64,000 nt of DNA from assembly GCA_963678095.2 (NCBI GenBank), contig CAXXXP010000001.1:248001-312000 (forward strand). Reading direction: 5' to 3'. Source of the DNA: G963678095 sp963678095 (GTDB lineage Bacteria; Bacillota; Negativicutes; Selenomonadales; Selenomonadaceae). How positions within the stretch are numbered: the first letter of the stretch is position 1; each line of letters starts with the position of its first letter. The position numbers were made by a program, and so were the translations under genes. Under the pieces are notes generated by a model. It saw nothing but the letters and a program-made list of their open reading frames with translations. It ran no database searches and had not been told where the DNA came from. Shown piece after piece: positions 1 through 7,867 of this stretch.

Positions 1-250
1 AATTTTCCCGGACAAGCCGGTAACGGCTAAACCTGCTGAAACTCGTATGGGTAGTGGTAAAGGTTCGCCGGAATACTGGGTAGCCGTTGTGAAACCAGGA
101 CGTATTATGTTTGAAATGGATGGTGTTTCGGAAGAAGTTGCTAAAGAAGCAATGCGCCTTGCGGCTCACAAGCTCCCAATCAAAACAAAATTCGTTACAC
201 GTGAACAAACTCAACAGCAAGCAGAGGGCGGTGAAGTAAATGAAGGTTAA
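1..250 (+). CDS. rplP: 50S ribosomal protein L16 (C-terminal part, cut by window start)
   Basis: C-terminal part of ribosomal protein L16, which sits near the peptidyl transferase centre and helps position the A-site tRNA. The reading frame is open from base 2 and reads IFPDKPVTAKPAETRMGSGK, then GSPEYWVAVVKPGRIMFE, which is the typical C-terminal half of L16. The 5' end lies outside the window. The tail QTQQQAEGGEVNEG is a lineage extension. The stop overlaps the start of rpmC, as is usual for translationally coupled spc-operon genes. Confidence 0.97.
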   Translation, partial: IFPDKPVTAKPAETRMGSGKGSPEYWVAVVKPGRIMFEMDGVSEEVAKEAMRLAAHKLPIKTKFVTREQTQQQAEGGEVNEG

Positions 251-434
251 TGATATACGTGATATGAGTACTGGCGAACTTAACCAAAAACTTGCTTCGC
301 TTAAAGAAGAGCTATTTAACCTCAGATTTCAACTTGCTACTGGGCAGCTTGAAAACCCAATGCGTATCAAAGAAGTAAAAAAGACAATTGCCCGTATAAA
401 AACAGTTCAGCGTGAACAGGAAATTAAAGCGTAA
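240..434 (+). CDS. rpmC: 50S ribosomal protein L29
   Basis: Ribosomal protein L29, 64 residues, located near the exit tunnel where trigger factor and SRP dock. It shows the family pattern: an N-terminal MKVNDIRDMS, a helix with ELFNLRFQLATGQL, and a basic second helix with KKTIARIKTVQREQE. The ATG lies inside the last codons of rplP, giving an 11-base overlap that suggests translational coupling. It is followed by rpsQ, as in other bacteria. Confidence 0.97.
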   Translation: MKVNDIRDMSTGELNQKLASLKEELFNLRFQLATGQLENPMRIKEVKKTIARIKTVQREQEIKA

Positions 435-480
435 ACCTATTTAAACGGCAAATGATATGCAGAGGAAGGAGGCTCCACTG

Positions 481-741
481 ATGAGCGAAACAAGAAATGA
501 GCGCAAGACTAAAATTGGTAAAGTCGTAAGCGATAAAATGGAAAAGACAGTGGTAGTTGCTGTAGTCGATCTCGAACAGCACCCGCTTTATAAAAAGGCA
601 GTTAAGAAAACTGTAAAATTCAAAGCCCATGATGAAAACAACGATGCTCACACTGGCGATACGGTTTCTATTATGGAAACTCGTCCGTTGTCCAAAGACA
701 AACGCTGGAGAGTCGTTGAAGTTCTTCAAAGAGCAAAATAA
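481..741 (+). CDS. rpsQ: 30S ribosomal protein S17
   Basis: Ribosomal protein S17, 86 residues, a primary 16S rRNA binding protein with an OB fold. The sequence contains KIGKVVSDKMEKTVVVAVV and a C-terminal SIMETRPLSKDKRWRVVEV, both typical. An upstream in-frame ATG at 457 exists, but the strong Shine-Dalgarno AGGAAGGAGG at about 463-472 is correctly spaced for the ATG at 481, so that start was taken. It lies between rpmC and rplN in the normal order. Confidence 0.97.
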   Translation: MSETRNERKTKIGKVVSDKMEKTVVVAVVDLEQHPLYKKAVKKTVKFKAHDENNDAHTGDTVSIMETRPLSKDKRWRVVEVLQRAK

Positions 742-794
742 GATTTTTTCTGATTTTGCATCTTAGCTGAGAATTTTAAGAAGGAGGTAAAACA

Positions 795-1163
795 ATGATT
801 CAACAACAAACAATGCTTAATGTTGGTGATAACAGCGGTGCTAAGGAAATTATGTGCATTCGTGTGCTTGGTGGTTCTTACCGTAAATATGCCAACATTG
901 GTGACGTAATTGTAGCTGCAGTTAAATCCGCATCTCCTGGCGGTCAGGTTAAAAAAGGTGATGTTGTTAAAGCTGTAGTTGTACGTTCTAAAAAGGGGTT
1001 GCGCCGTGTTGACGGTTCATATATTCGCTTTGATGAAAATGCAGCTGTTATAATCAAAGAAGATAAGACTCCAAGAGGAACTCGTATTTTCGGACCAGTA
1101 GCTAGGGAGTTGCGTGACAAAGATTTCATGAAAATCGTCTCACTAGCTCCGGAAGTAATTTAA
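795..1163 (+). CDS. rplN: 50S ribosomal protein L14
   Basis: Ribosomal protein L14, 122 residues, the usual length. It binds 23S rRNA and forms an intersubunit bridge with 16S rRNA. The start MIQQQTMLNVGDNSGAKEIM and the end FMKIVSLAPEVI are diagnostic. AGAAGGAGG precedes the ATG by about seven bases. The 53-base gap to rpsQ holds no other gene. Confidence 0.98.
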   Translation: MIQQQTMLNVGDNSGAKEIMCIRVLGGSYRKYANIGDVIVAAVKSASPGGQVKKGDVVKAVVVRSKKGLRRVDGSYIRFDENAAVIIKEDKTPRGTRIFGPVARELRDKDFMKIVSLAPEVI

Positions 1164-1182
1164 TAGTGAGGAGGTGCTAAGT

Positions 1183-1515
1183 TTGTCACTTAACAAATTG
1201 CATGTAAAAAAAGGTGATACGGTTCTCGTATTGTCTGGTAAAGATAAAGGCAAACAGGGTAAGGTCATTCAGGCGTTACCTAAAAAAGACAAAGTTGTAG
1301 TTGAAGACGTTAACAAAATCAAACGTCACACGAAACCTAACGCAAAGGCTCCGCAGGGCGGTATTATTACGAAAGAATCCCCGCTGCATGCTTCAAAAGT
1401 TATGGTTGTCTGCCCGGCTTGCTCTAAAGCAACCCGTATAGCAAAAAAAGAAGTCAATGGAAAGATGGTCCGCGTTTGCAAAAAATGCAGCGAGCTCATC
1501 GACCAGGCTAAATAA
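1183..1515 (+). CDS. rplX: 50S ribosomal protein L24
   Basis: Ribosomal protein L24, about 110 residues with a KOW motif (KKGDTVLVLSGKDKGKQGKV), an assembly initiator for the 50S subunit. A GTG at 1174 is in frame but overlaps the Shine-Dalgarno GAGGAGGTG, so the TTG at 1183 is the better start. The C-terminal half carries a zinc-ribbon-like CPAC...CKKC pair of cysteine motifs, found in L24 of many bacteria. It sits between rplN and rplE as expected. Confidence 0.96.
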   Translation: MSLNKLHVKKGDTVLVLSGKDKGKQGKVIQALPKKDKVVVEDVNKIKRHTKPNAKAPQGGIITKESPLHASKVMVVCPACSKATRIAKKEVNGKMVRVCKKCSELIDQAK

Positions 1516-1535
1516 TTTAGGAAGGAGGTATCTTG

Positions 1536-2075
1536 GTGGATAGATTACAAGAAAAATATCTGAAGGAAGTTGTTCCGGCCATGACTGAAAAATTCGGTTA
1601 TAAGAACATAATGGAACTTCCTAAAGTTGAAAAAATCATCATTAACATGGGCGTTGGCGAAGCTGTCGGCAATCCGAAAGCTCTCGACGCTGCAGTTGCT
1701 GATATGACATTGATCTCTGGTCAGAAACCGCTTCTCACGCGTGCTAAGAAATCTTTGGCAGCATGGAAACTGCGTGAAGGTATGCCGATCGGCGCAAAGG
1801 TTACACTTCGTGGCGTTCGCATGCACCAGTTTTTAGATAAATTCATGAATGCTGCTTTGCCGCGTGTTCGTGATTTCCGTGGCATCAGTGCTAAAGCTTT
1901 TGACGGTCGAGGAAATTATTCCGTAGGCTTGAAAGAACAGCTGATTTTCCCGGAAGTTGAATATGATAAAATTGATAAAATCCGTGGCATGAATATCGTC
2001 ATCGTCACAACGGCAAAGACAGATGAAGAAGCAAGAGAATTGCTCAGACTCATGGGAATGCCGTTCAGCGCATAA
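1536..2075 (+). CDS. rplE: 50S ribosomal protein L5
   Basis: Ribosomal protein L5, 179 residues, a 5S rRNA binding protein of the central protuberance that contacts P-site tRNA. It shows the family blocks VEKIIINMGVGEAVGN, GAKVTLRGVRM and RGMNIVIVTTAKTDEEA. The TTG at 1533 and the GTG at 1536 are adjacent candidate starts. The GAAGGAGGT Shine-Dalgarno at 1521-1529 is better spaced for the GTG. The next gene, rpsZ, follows within 17 bases. Confidence 0.97.
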   Translation: MDRLQEKYLKEVVPAMTEKFGYKNIMELPKVEKIIINMGVGEAVGNPKALDAAVADMTLISGQKPLLTRAKKSLAAWKLREGMPIGAKVTLRGVRMHQFLDKFMNAALPRVRDFRGISAKAFDGRGNYSVGLKEQLIFPEVEYDKIDKIRGMNIVIVTTAKTDEEARELLRLMGMPFSA

Positions 2076-2091
2076 GAAGGAGGTACTGACT

Positions 2092-2277
2092 GTGGCCAAA
2101 AAGGCAATGATAGAAAAATGGAGCCAAGAACCAAAGTTCAAGGTTCGCAAGTACAACAGATGCAAAATCTGCGGTCGTCCACACGGCTATATGAGAAAGT
2201 TTGATATGTGCCGTATTTGCTTCAGAGAACAAAGCTACAAGGGTGCCGTTCCTGGCGTAACCAAAGCTAGCTGGTAA
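2092..2277 (+). CDS. rpsZ: 30S ribosomal protein S14, zinc-binding type Z
   Basis: Short 61-residue S14 of the zinc-ribbon type, with the CKIC and CRIC cysteine pairs that bind one Zn(II). The GTG start follows a GAAGGAGGT site seven bases upstream and gives MAKKAMIEKWSQEPKFKVRK. An ATG further upstream at 2023 would start inside rplE and is rejected. The short zinc form is typical of Firmicutes and unlike the roughly 100-residue C-minus form. Confidence 0.96.
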   Translation: MAKKAMIEKWSQEPKFKVRKYNRCKICGRPHGYMRKFDMCRICFREQSYKGAVPGVTKASW

Positions 2278-2307
2278 TTAGAGAGAAAGAAAGGAGGATA
2301 TCGATTT

Positions 2308-2706
2308 ATGGTAATGACTGATCCTATTGCAGATATGTTAACTCGTTTGCGTAATGCAAACTCTGTTTTCCATGAAAAAGTTGAAATCCCGGGTTCCAAA
2401 ATCAAAAAGGCAATTGCTGTCGTTTTGAAGGAAGAAGGATTTATTAAAGACTTCAAGTTTGCGGAAGATGATAAACAAGGTGTGCTTACACTGACGCTTA
2501 AATATGGTCCGGAACGTGAAAAAGTAATTACAGGCATTAAACGTATTTCCAAACCTGGTTTGCGTGCCTATGCAAAAAATGACCAGATTCCGCGTGTACT
2601 CGGCGGTCTCGGCATTGCAATTATTTCCACATCGAAAGGGATTATGAGTGACAAGCAGGCACGTCGTGCTGGTCTTGGCGGCGAAGTAATCGCTTACGTT
2701 TGGTAA
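2308..2706 (+). CDS. rpsH: 30S ribosomal protein S8
   Basis: Ribosomal protein S8, 132 residues, a primary binder of the central domain of 16S rRNA. The N-terminus MVMTDPIADMLTRLRNAN and the C-terminus ISTSKGIMSDKQARRAGLGG are characteristic. AAAGGAGG lies about ten bases before the first ATG, and a second ATG at 2314 is also possible. In other bacteria S8 is the translational repressor of this operon, but no S8 target site was traced here. Confidence 0.97.
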   Translation: MVMTDPIADMLTRLRNANSVFHEKVEIPGSKIKKAIAVVLKEEGFIKDFKFAEDDKQGVLTLTLKYGPEREKVITGIKRISKPGLRAYAKNDQIPRVLGGLGIAIISTSKGIMSDKQARRAGLGGEVIAYVW

Positions 2707-2733
2707 TTATATTTAAGGTTAGGAGGTGTACAG

Positions 2734-3285
2734 ATGTCAAGAATTGGTAGAGCACCAATCGAAATTCCTGCAGGCGTAACGGTTACAATTGCAGAAGAAA
2801 ATTTGGTGACGGTAAAAGGTCCGAAAGGCGAATTAGTTCGCACATGTCATAAAGACATGATCCTTAAAATTGAAGACAATGTCTTAACGGTAGCACGTCC
2901 GTCGGAAGATAAAATGCACAGATCGTTGCATGGTCTGACTCGTTCGCTGCTCAACAATATGGTACAGGGTGTTACAGCAGGTTTTGCGAAAACGCTTGAG
3001 ATCAATGGTGTTGGTTACAGAGCGACAATGGCAGGCAAAAACCTCAACCTGGCACTGGGCTTTTCTCATCCGGTAGTAGTAGTACCGCCAGCAGGCATCA
3101 CTTTGGAAGCACCGGCACAGAACAAGATTATTGTTTCCGGTATTGACAAAGAGGCCGTTGGTCAGGTTGCAGCTGAAATTCGTGGCTACAGAGAACCAGA
3201 ACCTTACAAAGGTAAGGGTATTAAATATGAAGATGAAGTTGTCCGTCGCAAGGCTGGTAAAGCTGGCGCGAAAGGTAAAAAATAA
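2734..3285 (+). CDS. rplF: 50S ribosomal protein L6
   Basis: Ribosomal protein L6, 183 residues with two related RNA-binding domains, located at the base of the stalk near the sarcin-ricin loop. It begins MSRIGRAPIEIPAGVTV and contains LEINGVGYRA and the signature EPYKGKGIKY. TTAGGAGGTG precedes the ATG at normal spacing. Length and order match the family. Confidence 0.98.
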   Translation: MSRIGRAPIEIPAGVTVTIAEENLVTVKGPKGELVRTCHKDMILKIEDNVLTVARPSEDKMHRSLHGLTRSLLNNMVQGVTAGFAKTLEINGVGYRATMAGKNLNLALGFSHPVVVVPPAGITLEAPAQNKIIVSGIDKEAVGQVAAEIRGYREPEPYKGKGIKYEDEVVRRKAGKAGAKGKK

Positions 3286-3313
3286 TCATCTTTAGAAGAA
3301 AGGAGTGACTATT

Positions 3314-3673
3314 TTGCTTCTTAAAGCAGATAAAAATAAATCTCGTCAGAGACGTCACTTAAGAGTTCGCAAACATATCTCCGGAACGGCTGCAAGACCT
3401 CGCTTGAACGTATTTCGCAGCCTGAGCAATATTTATGCGCAAGTGATTGACGATGAAAACGGTGTAACTTTGGTTGCAGCAAGTTCCAAAGATAAAGATT
3501 TCAACGGTTATGGCGGCAATGTTGAAGCAGCTAAAGCAATCGGTACAGCTGTTGCAAAACTCGCTTTGGCAAAAGGAATCAGCGAAGTCGTGTTCGACCG
3601 CGGCGGTTATATCTATCATGGCAGAGTTGCCGCTCTCGCCGAAGCAGCACGCGAAGCGGGCTTGAAATTCTAA
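3314..3673 (+). CDS. rplR: 50S ribosomal protein L18
   Basis: Ribosomal protein L18, about 119 residues, a 5S rRNA binding protein. It shows RRHLRVRKHISGTAARPRL, then SNIYAQVID and the C-terminal YHGRVAALAEAAREAGLKF. An in-frame GTG at 3305 overlaps the AAGGAG Shine-Dalgarno, so the TTG at 3314, nine bases downstream of it, is preferred. Confidence 0.96.
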   Translation: MLLKADKNKSRQRRHLRVRKHISGTAARPRLNVFRSLSNIYAQVIDDENGVTLVAASSKDKDFNGYGGNVEAAKAIGTAVAKLALAKGISEVVFDRGGYIYHGRVAALAEAAREAGLKF

Positions 3674-3694
3674 GTTTGTAAAGGAGGTAAATGA

Positions 3695-4195
3695 ATGGCC
3701 AGAATCGACTACAATACTCTCGAATTAGAAGAGAAAGTTGTATATATCAATAGAGTTGCTAAGGTTGTAAAAGGTGGTCGTCGTTTCTCGTTCAGCGCAC
3801 TTGTTGTTGTCGGCGATAGAAACGGTCACGTTGGCGCAGGCTTGGGTAAAGCCGGTGAAGTTCCTGAAGCAATCAGAAAAGGCATCGAAGATGCAAAGAA
3901 GAATCTCGTAGAAGTTTCATTGGTGGGGAAAACAATTCCGCATCAGATTACCGGTATATTCGGCGCAGGCCGCGTTTTCTTGAAACCGGCTGCTAAAGGT
4001 ACTGGTGTTATTGCCGGCGGTCCGGCCCGTGCAGTACTTGAACTTGCAGGTATTCACGATATCTTGACAAAATCCCTAGGTTCTTCCAATCCGAACAACA
4101 TGGTTCGCGCTACACTCAAAGGCTTGGTTCAATTGAAAAAAGCTGAAGTAGTAGCAGAGCTCCGTGGTAAAACTGTTCAGGAACTTTTGGGTTAA
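3695..4195 (+). CDS. rpsE: 30S ribosomal protein S5
   Basis: Ribosomal protein S5, 166 residues, involved in decoding accuracy and mRNA entry. It has a double-stranded RNA-binding type N-terminal domain with KVVKGGRRFSFSALVVVGD and a C-terminal half with GTGVIAGGPARAVLELAGI. AAAGGAGG precedes the ATG. rpmD follows after only 12 bases. Confidence 0.98.
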   Translation: MARIDYNTLELEEKVVYINRVAKVVKGGRRFSFSALVVVGDRNGHVGAGLGKAGEVPEAIRKGIEDAKKNLVEVSLVGKTIPHQITGIFGAGRVFLKPAAKGTGVIAGGPARAVLELAGIHDILTKSLGSSNPNNMVRATLKGLVQLKKAEVVAELRGKTVQELLG

Positions 4196-4207
4196 GGAGG
4201 CATTTCA

Positions 4208-4393
4208 ATGGCAAAACTGAAAATAACTCTTACCAGAAGCCTGATCGGCAGACCGGAAAATCAAAGAGCTACTGTTAAGGCTTTAGGGTTACGTAAACTC
4301 AATTCGTCAGTAGAACAAGAAGACAGCGCAACTGTTCGTGGCATGATCCACAAAGTTGAACATCTTGTTACAGTTGAAGAATTACAAGATTAA
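4208..4393 (+). CDS. rpmD: 50S ribosomal protein L30
   Basis: Ribosomal protein L30, 61 residues, the usual bacterial short form. The sequence KLKITLTRSLIGRPENQRAT followed by VKALGLRKLNSSVEQED matches the family. The Shine-Dalgarno TAAGGAGG overlaps the rpsE stop, indicating tight coupling. Confidence 0.96.
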   Translation: MAKLKITLTRSLIGRPENQRATVKALGLRKLNSSVEQEDSATVRGMIHKVEHLVTVEELQD

Positions 4394-4411
4394 GTTCGAG
4401 GAGGTGTAAGT

Positions 4412-4852
4412 ATGAATTTGCATGAATTATCACCAGCTCCAGGTTCGAAAAAAACCCGCACTCGTGTAGGTCGCGGTCTTGGTTCCGGACTCGGAAAAAC
4501 ATCTGGTAGAGGTCATAAAGGTCAGAATTCCCGTTCCGGCGGCGGTGTTCGCAGTGGTTTCGAAGGCGGTCAGATGCCGCTTTATCGCAGACTTCCGAAA
4601 CGTGGTTTTAAAAATATTTTTGCTCAGCAGTTTGCTGAAGTAAATGTATCTTCACTCAATCGCTTTGAAGACGGAGCAACGGTAGATCCGGTAGCTCTCA
4701 TCGAAGCTGGTATACTGAAGAACGTTCGCGACGGTATCCGTATTTTAGGTAATGGTGAAATCACGAAAAAGCTGACTGTAATAGCTAACGGCTTTACCAA
4801 ATCTGCAGAAGAAAAGATCACAGCAGCAGGCGGAAAAGTAGAGGTGATCTAA
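4412..4852 (+). CDS. rplO: 50S ribosomal protein L15
   Basis: Ribosomal protein L15, 146 residues, a late-assembly 23S rRNA binding protein. The basic, glycine-rich N-terminal half (LHELSPAPGSKKTRTRVGRG, then GHKGQNSRSGGGVR) is diagnostic. GAGGAGGTG precedes the ATG. It runs into secY with one base between the stop and the secY start. Confidence 0.98.
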   Translation: MNLHELSPAPGSKKTRTRVGRGLGSGLGKTSGRGHKGQNSRSGGGVRSGFEGGQMPLYRRLPKRGFKNIFAQQFAEVNVSSLNRFEDGATVDPVALIEAGILKNVRDGIRILGNGEITKKLTVIANGFTKSAEEKITAAGGKVEVI

Positions 4853-4853
4853 G

Positions 4854-6110
4854 GTGCTTTCGGCCCTTGCGAACATCCTCAAGATCCCGGAACTCAAACA
4901 AAAGATCATGTTTACCTTGATCATGTTTGCAGTTTTTAGGTTAGGAACGCATATTCCTGTTCCGGGAGTCAATCCAGCTGTGATTGAACAGTTGTTCACA
5001 AACGGTAACCTTTTCGGGTTAATGGATTTGTTTTCCGGTGGTGCTTTGAGCAAGTTTTCAATTTTCGCAATGAGCATTACGCCTTATATCAATGCTTCCA
5101 TCATCATACAGTTGTTGACGGTTGTGGTTCCGACACTGGAACAATGGTCTAAGGAAGGTGAAGAGGGTCACAAGCGAATCACCAAGGTTACGCGTTATTT
5201 GACAGTTGTATTAGCATTTCTCCAGGCCATAGGTATGGCGATCGGTCTGAAAGCGGCCGTTTTAAATCCAGGGTTTATGTCGATCCTGATTATTGCGATC
5301 ACATTGACAGCTGGTACCACATTCTTGATGTGGGTTGGCGAACAGATTACAGCCAACGGCGTTGGTAACGGCATTTCGCTGATTATCTTTGCCGGTATCG
5401 TAGCTGCTCTGCCTAAATCGTTGGGAACGATTTATAAGTATTTACAAGCAGGTACCATTAGTTATTTTAATGTTGTTTTGTTTGTATTTATTGCGATTGC
5501 CATGATTGTATTCGTTATTGCGATACAGCAGGGGCAACGCAGAATCCCAGTTTCCTATGCGAAACGGGTTGTTGGCCGCAAAACATATGGCGGGCACTCT
5601 ACACATATCCCGCTAAAGGTTAATCAGGCGGGAGTTATTCCAATAATCTTTGCGTCATCCGTGCTGATGTTTCCAGTAACCATTGCCCAGTTTGTTGATA
5701 TTCCCTGGGTAAAAACAATTGCCGGTTATTTTGCGTGGGGGACACCGCTACAGACAGCGTGCTATGCGCTACTCATCCTATTCTTCACGTATTTCTACAC
5801 CGCGGTTACTGTAAAGATATCGGATATGGCAGAGAATCTGAAAAAATACGGTGGTTTTATACCGGGAATTCGTCCTGGCAAGCCAACGGCAGAATATTTA
5901 GATCATGTTATGACTCGGATCACGCTTGCAGGGGCATTCTTCCTTGCTTTCATTGCTATACTGCCGAATGCGGTCGCATCAGCGACCGGCATTCAGGGCG
6001 TATACTTTGGCGGTACAGCACTCTTGATCGTTGTCGGGGTTGCACTTGACACAATGAAGCAGATTGAAGCGATGGTTGTAATGCGTCATTACCAAGGGTT
6101 CATGAAGTAG
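4854..6110 (+). CDS. secY: Protein translocase subunit SecY
   Basis: Central pore subunit of the SecYEG translocon, 418 residues with about ten hydrophobic segments. It exports unfolded proteins and inserts membrane proteins with SecA and the ribosome. Recognisable blocks are FRLGTHIPVPGVNP in segment 1, the plug region, ITPYINASIIIQLL, NGVGNGISLIIFAGIVA and the cytoplasmic loop with GQRRIPVSYAKRVVGRK. The start is GTG, one base after the rplO stop, with a GAGGTGAT Shine-Dalgarno inside the rplO end. Confidence 0.98.
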   Translation: MLSALANILKIPELKQKIMFTLIMFAVFRLGTHIPVPGVNPAVIEQLFTNGNLFGLMDLFSGGALSKFSIFAMSITPYINASIIIQLLTVVVPTLEQWSKEGEEGHKRITKVTRYLTVVLAFLQAIGMAIGLKAAVLNPGFMSILIIAITLTAGTTFLMWVGEQITANGVGNGISLIIFAGIVAALPKSLGTIYKYLQAGTISYFNVVLFVFIAIAMIVFVIAIQQGQRRIPVSYAKRVVGRKTYGGHSTHIPLKVNQAGVIPIIFASSVLMFPVTIAQFVDIPWVKTIAGYFAWGTPLQTACYALLILFFTYFYTAVTVKISDMAENLKKYGGFIPGIRPGKPTAEYLDHVMTRITLAGAFFLAFIAILPNAVASATGIQGVYFGGTALLIVVGVALDTMKQIEAMVVMRHYQGFMK

Positions 6111-6125
6111 GGGAGGATATTTTGT

Positions 6126-6770
6126 ATGCACATCCTGTTAATGGGACCGCCGGGGGCCGGTAAAGGTACTCAAGCGGCTAAGCTGGTGGAAGAGTTTCAG
6201 ATTCCGCATATTTCTACAGGCGACATGTTCCGCGCTGCTGTAAAAGAAGGAACCGAACTTGGTAAGCAGGCGAAGGCATGTATGGATGCCGGACAGCTTG
6301 TGCCCGACCAAGTGACAATCGGAATTGTCAAAGAACGTTTGGCAAAACCGGACTGCAAACAAGGGTTTATCTTGGATGGCTTTCCAAGAACCGTAGACCA
6401 GGCAGAAGCACTCGATGGTATCCTGACAGAAATCGGCATCAAGCTCACCGGTACACTGAACATCAATGTACCAGCAGAAGCCTTGATTGATCGGGCTGTC
6501 GGACGCCGGATCTGCAAAAAATGCGGAGCCACATATCACGTGAAATTCAAGCCGACGGCGAAGGATGGAATCTGTGATGCATGTGGCGGCGAAACATATC
6601 AGCGTGCGGATGACAGCGAAGCGACGATGAAAAATCGTCTTTCGGTATATGAAGCACAGACAAAACCGTTGATTGACTACTACCAAAAGTCTGGCTTGTA
6701 CAAGCAGATTGACGGCAGTCAGGCAATGGATACGGTATATGCTGATGTTGTTGCCAGTTTGCGGGTTTAA
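6126..6770 (+). CDS. adk: Adenylate kinase, zinc-LID type
   Basis: Adenylate kinase, 214 residues, interconverting ATP + AMP and 2 ADP. It has the P-loop GPPGAGKGT (residues 7-15), DGFPRT (84-89) and a long LID domain. The LID holds four cysteines, C130, C133, C150 and C153, in CKKC and CDAC pairs, the structural zinc site usual in Gram-positive-type enzymes. It follows secY by 15 bases. The map gene that normally follows is reduced to a relic. Confidence 0.97.
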   Translation: MHILLMGPPGAGKGTQAAKLVEEFQIPHISTGDMFRAAVKEGTELGKQAKACMDAGQLVPDQVTIGIVKERLAKPDCKQGFILDGFPRTVDQAEALDGILTEIGIKLTGTLNINVPAEALIDRAVGRRICKKCGATYHVKFKPTAKDGICDACGGETYQRADDSEATMKNRLSVYEAQTKPLIDYYQKSGLYKQIDGSQAMDTVYADVVASLRV

Positions 6771-6771
6771 A

Positions 6772-7068
6772 ATGTGTATCGGCAGACCAGGTGGTCATAT
6801 TTCTGGATATGGTAAAATCACCGATCGATATATGCAAAGCTGCAGTGCAGTTCAAGCTTTTAAGTATTCAAGTGGAGATGCTGCCGAGGCTCTTTGGGCT
6901 GCGGCAGGACTTCACAAACTAAATAAAAATAATGTTGGGCATGGCATTGCGATAATGCAGAAAGCTCCTCAGATCCCGAATTCTGGTTCGGCCGGTCATG
7001 AGCCACGATTAAAATCTGGAATGACTTCAGCCCAACCAAGTTTAAAGAAGGGAGAAGCTCATGTCTAA
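6772..7068 (+). pseudogene. Relic of type I methionine aminopeptidase (map)
   Basis: The 290 bases between adk and infA hold a 98-codon open frame that starts one base after the adk stop. Parts of it resemble the C-terminal half of methionine aminopeptidase: GRPGGHISGYG, then VGHGIAIMQKAPQIPNSG (family: VGHGIGR.MHE.PQIPNYG), then HEPRLKSGM (family: GPRLKPGM). The N-terminal half, with the two metal-binding aspartates, is absent. The spacing between PGGHIS and VGHGI is too long. The block that should read AIEPM, with a catalytic glutamate, reads SAQPSL. It is therefore most likely a decayed, nonfunctional remnant at the ancestral secY-adk-map-infA position. A functional copy must be elsewhere if the cell needs it. 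Confidence 0.72.
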
Positions 7069-7279
7069 ACAAGATGTAATTGAAGTTGAAGGTAAAGTGC
7101 TTGAATCATTGCCAAATGCGATGTTCCAAGTCGAATTAGAAAATGGTCATGTTGTATTGGCACATGTTTCAGGCAAAATTCGCATGAATTTCATCCGTAT
7201 TTTACCTGGTGATAAAGTTACAGTTGAACTTACGCCATATGACTTAACACGTGGCCGTATAACCTACCGTTTCAAGTAG
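7061..7279 (+). CDS. infA: Translation initiation factor IF-1
   Basis: Initiation factor IF-1, 72 residues, a single OB-fold protein that occupies the ribosomal A site during initiation. The sequence KQDVIEVEGKVLESLPNAMF, then LPGDKVTVELTPYDLTRGRI, is nearly invariant in the family. AAGGGAG lies about seven bases upstream of the ATG, inside the 3' end of the map relic. Confidence 0.98.
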   Translation: MSKQDVIEVEGKVLESLPNAMFQVELENGHVVLAHVSGKIRMNFIRILPGDKVTVELTPYDLTRGRITYRFK

Positions 7280-7289
7280 TCGTATTGAT

Positions 7290-7315
7290 GTCTGATGCAA
7301 AAACAGGCATCAGAC
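7290..7315 (+). other. Intercistronic hairpin between infA and rpmJ
   Basis: Perfect 9-bp inverted repeat, GTCTGATGC and GCATCAGAC, around an 8-base loop in the 74-base gap between infA and rpmJ. There is no T-run after it, so it is not an intrinsic terminator. It could stabilise or mark a processing point in the ribosomal mRNA. The function is inferred only from position. Confidence 0.5.
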
Positions 7316-7353
7316 GGATCAAATGACAATGTAAGAAAAGGGGGCATAACGCA

Positions 7354-7467
7354 ATGAAAGTTAGACCGTCGGTTAAACCAATTTGTGAAAAATGCAAAGT
7401 AATAAAACGCAAAGGTCACGTAATGGTTATTTGTGAAAATCCGAAACATAAACAAAAACAAGGATAA
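7354..7467 (+). CDS. rpmJ: 50S ribosomal protein L36
   Basis: Ribosomal protein L36, 37 residues: MKVRPSVKPICEKCKVIKRK followed by GHVMVICENPKHKQKQG. It carries the zinc-ribbon ligands C11, C14, C27 and H32 (CEKC...C....H), so this is the zinc-binding form. AAAGGGGG precedes the ATG. It lies in the expected place between infA and rpsM. Confidence 0.97.
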   Translation: MKVRPSVKPICEKCKVIKRKGHVMVICENPKHKQKQG

Positions 7468-7484
7468 GAGGAGGTGCTTGATAT

Positions 7485-7853
7485 ATGGCACGTATTGCCG
7501 GAGTAGATTTACCTCGTGATAAGAGAATCGAAATCGCTTTAACATATATCTTTGGTATAGGTCTCACGACTTCTAAACAGCTTTTAGCAACTACGGGCAT
7601 CAATCCGGATACACGTACGCGTGATTTGACGGAAGACGAAGTTGCAAAAATTCGTGATGCTATTGATAAACAATGCACTGTAGAAGGCGATCTGCGCCGT
7701 GAACAGTCTTTGAACATCAAACGCTTGGTTGAAATCGGCTGCTATCGCGGCAGAAGACACCGCATGGGCTTGCCAGTTCGTGGACAGAACACGAAAAACA
7801 ATGCTCGTACGCGTAAAGGCCCGAAAAAATCAGTAGCTGGTAAAAAGAAGTAA
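7485..7853 (+). CDS. rpsM: 30S ribosomal protein S13
   Basis: Ribosomal protein S13, 122 residues, in the head of the small subunit, contacting P-site tRNA and L5. It begins MARIAGVDLPRDKRIEIALT and ends with the typical GLPVRGQNTKNNARTRKGPK. GAGGAGGTG precedes the ATG. rpsK follows after 14 bases. Confidence 0.98.
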   Translation: MARIAGVDLPRDKRIEIALTYIFGIGLTTSKQLLATTGINPDTRTRDLTEDEVAKIRDAIDKQCTVEGDLRREQSLNIKRLVEIGCYRGRRHRMGLPVRGQNTKNNARTRKGPKKSVAGKKK

Positions 7854-7867
7854 AGGAGGGGTAAACA

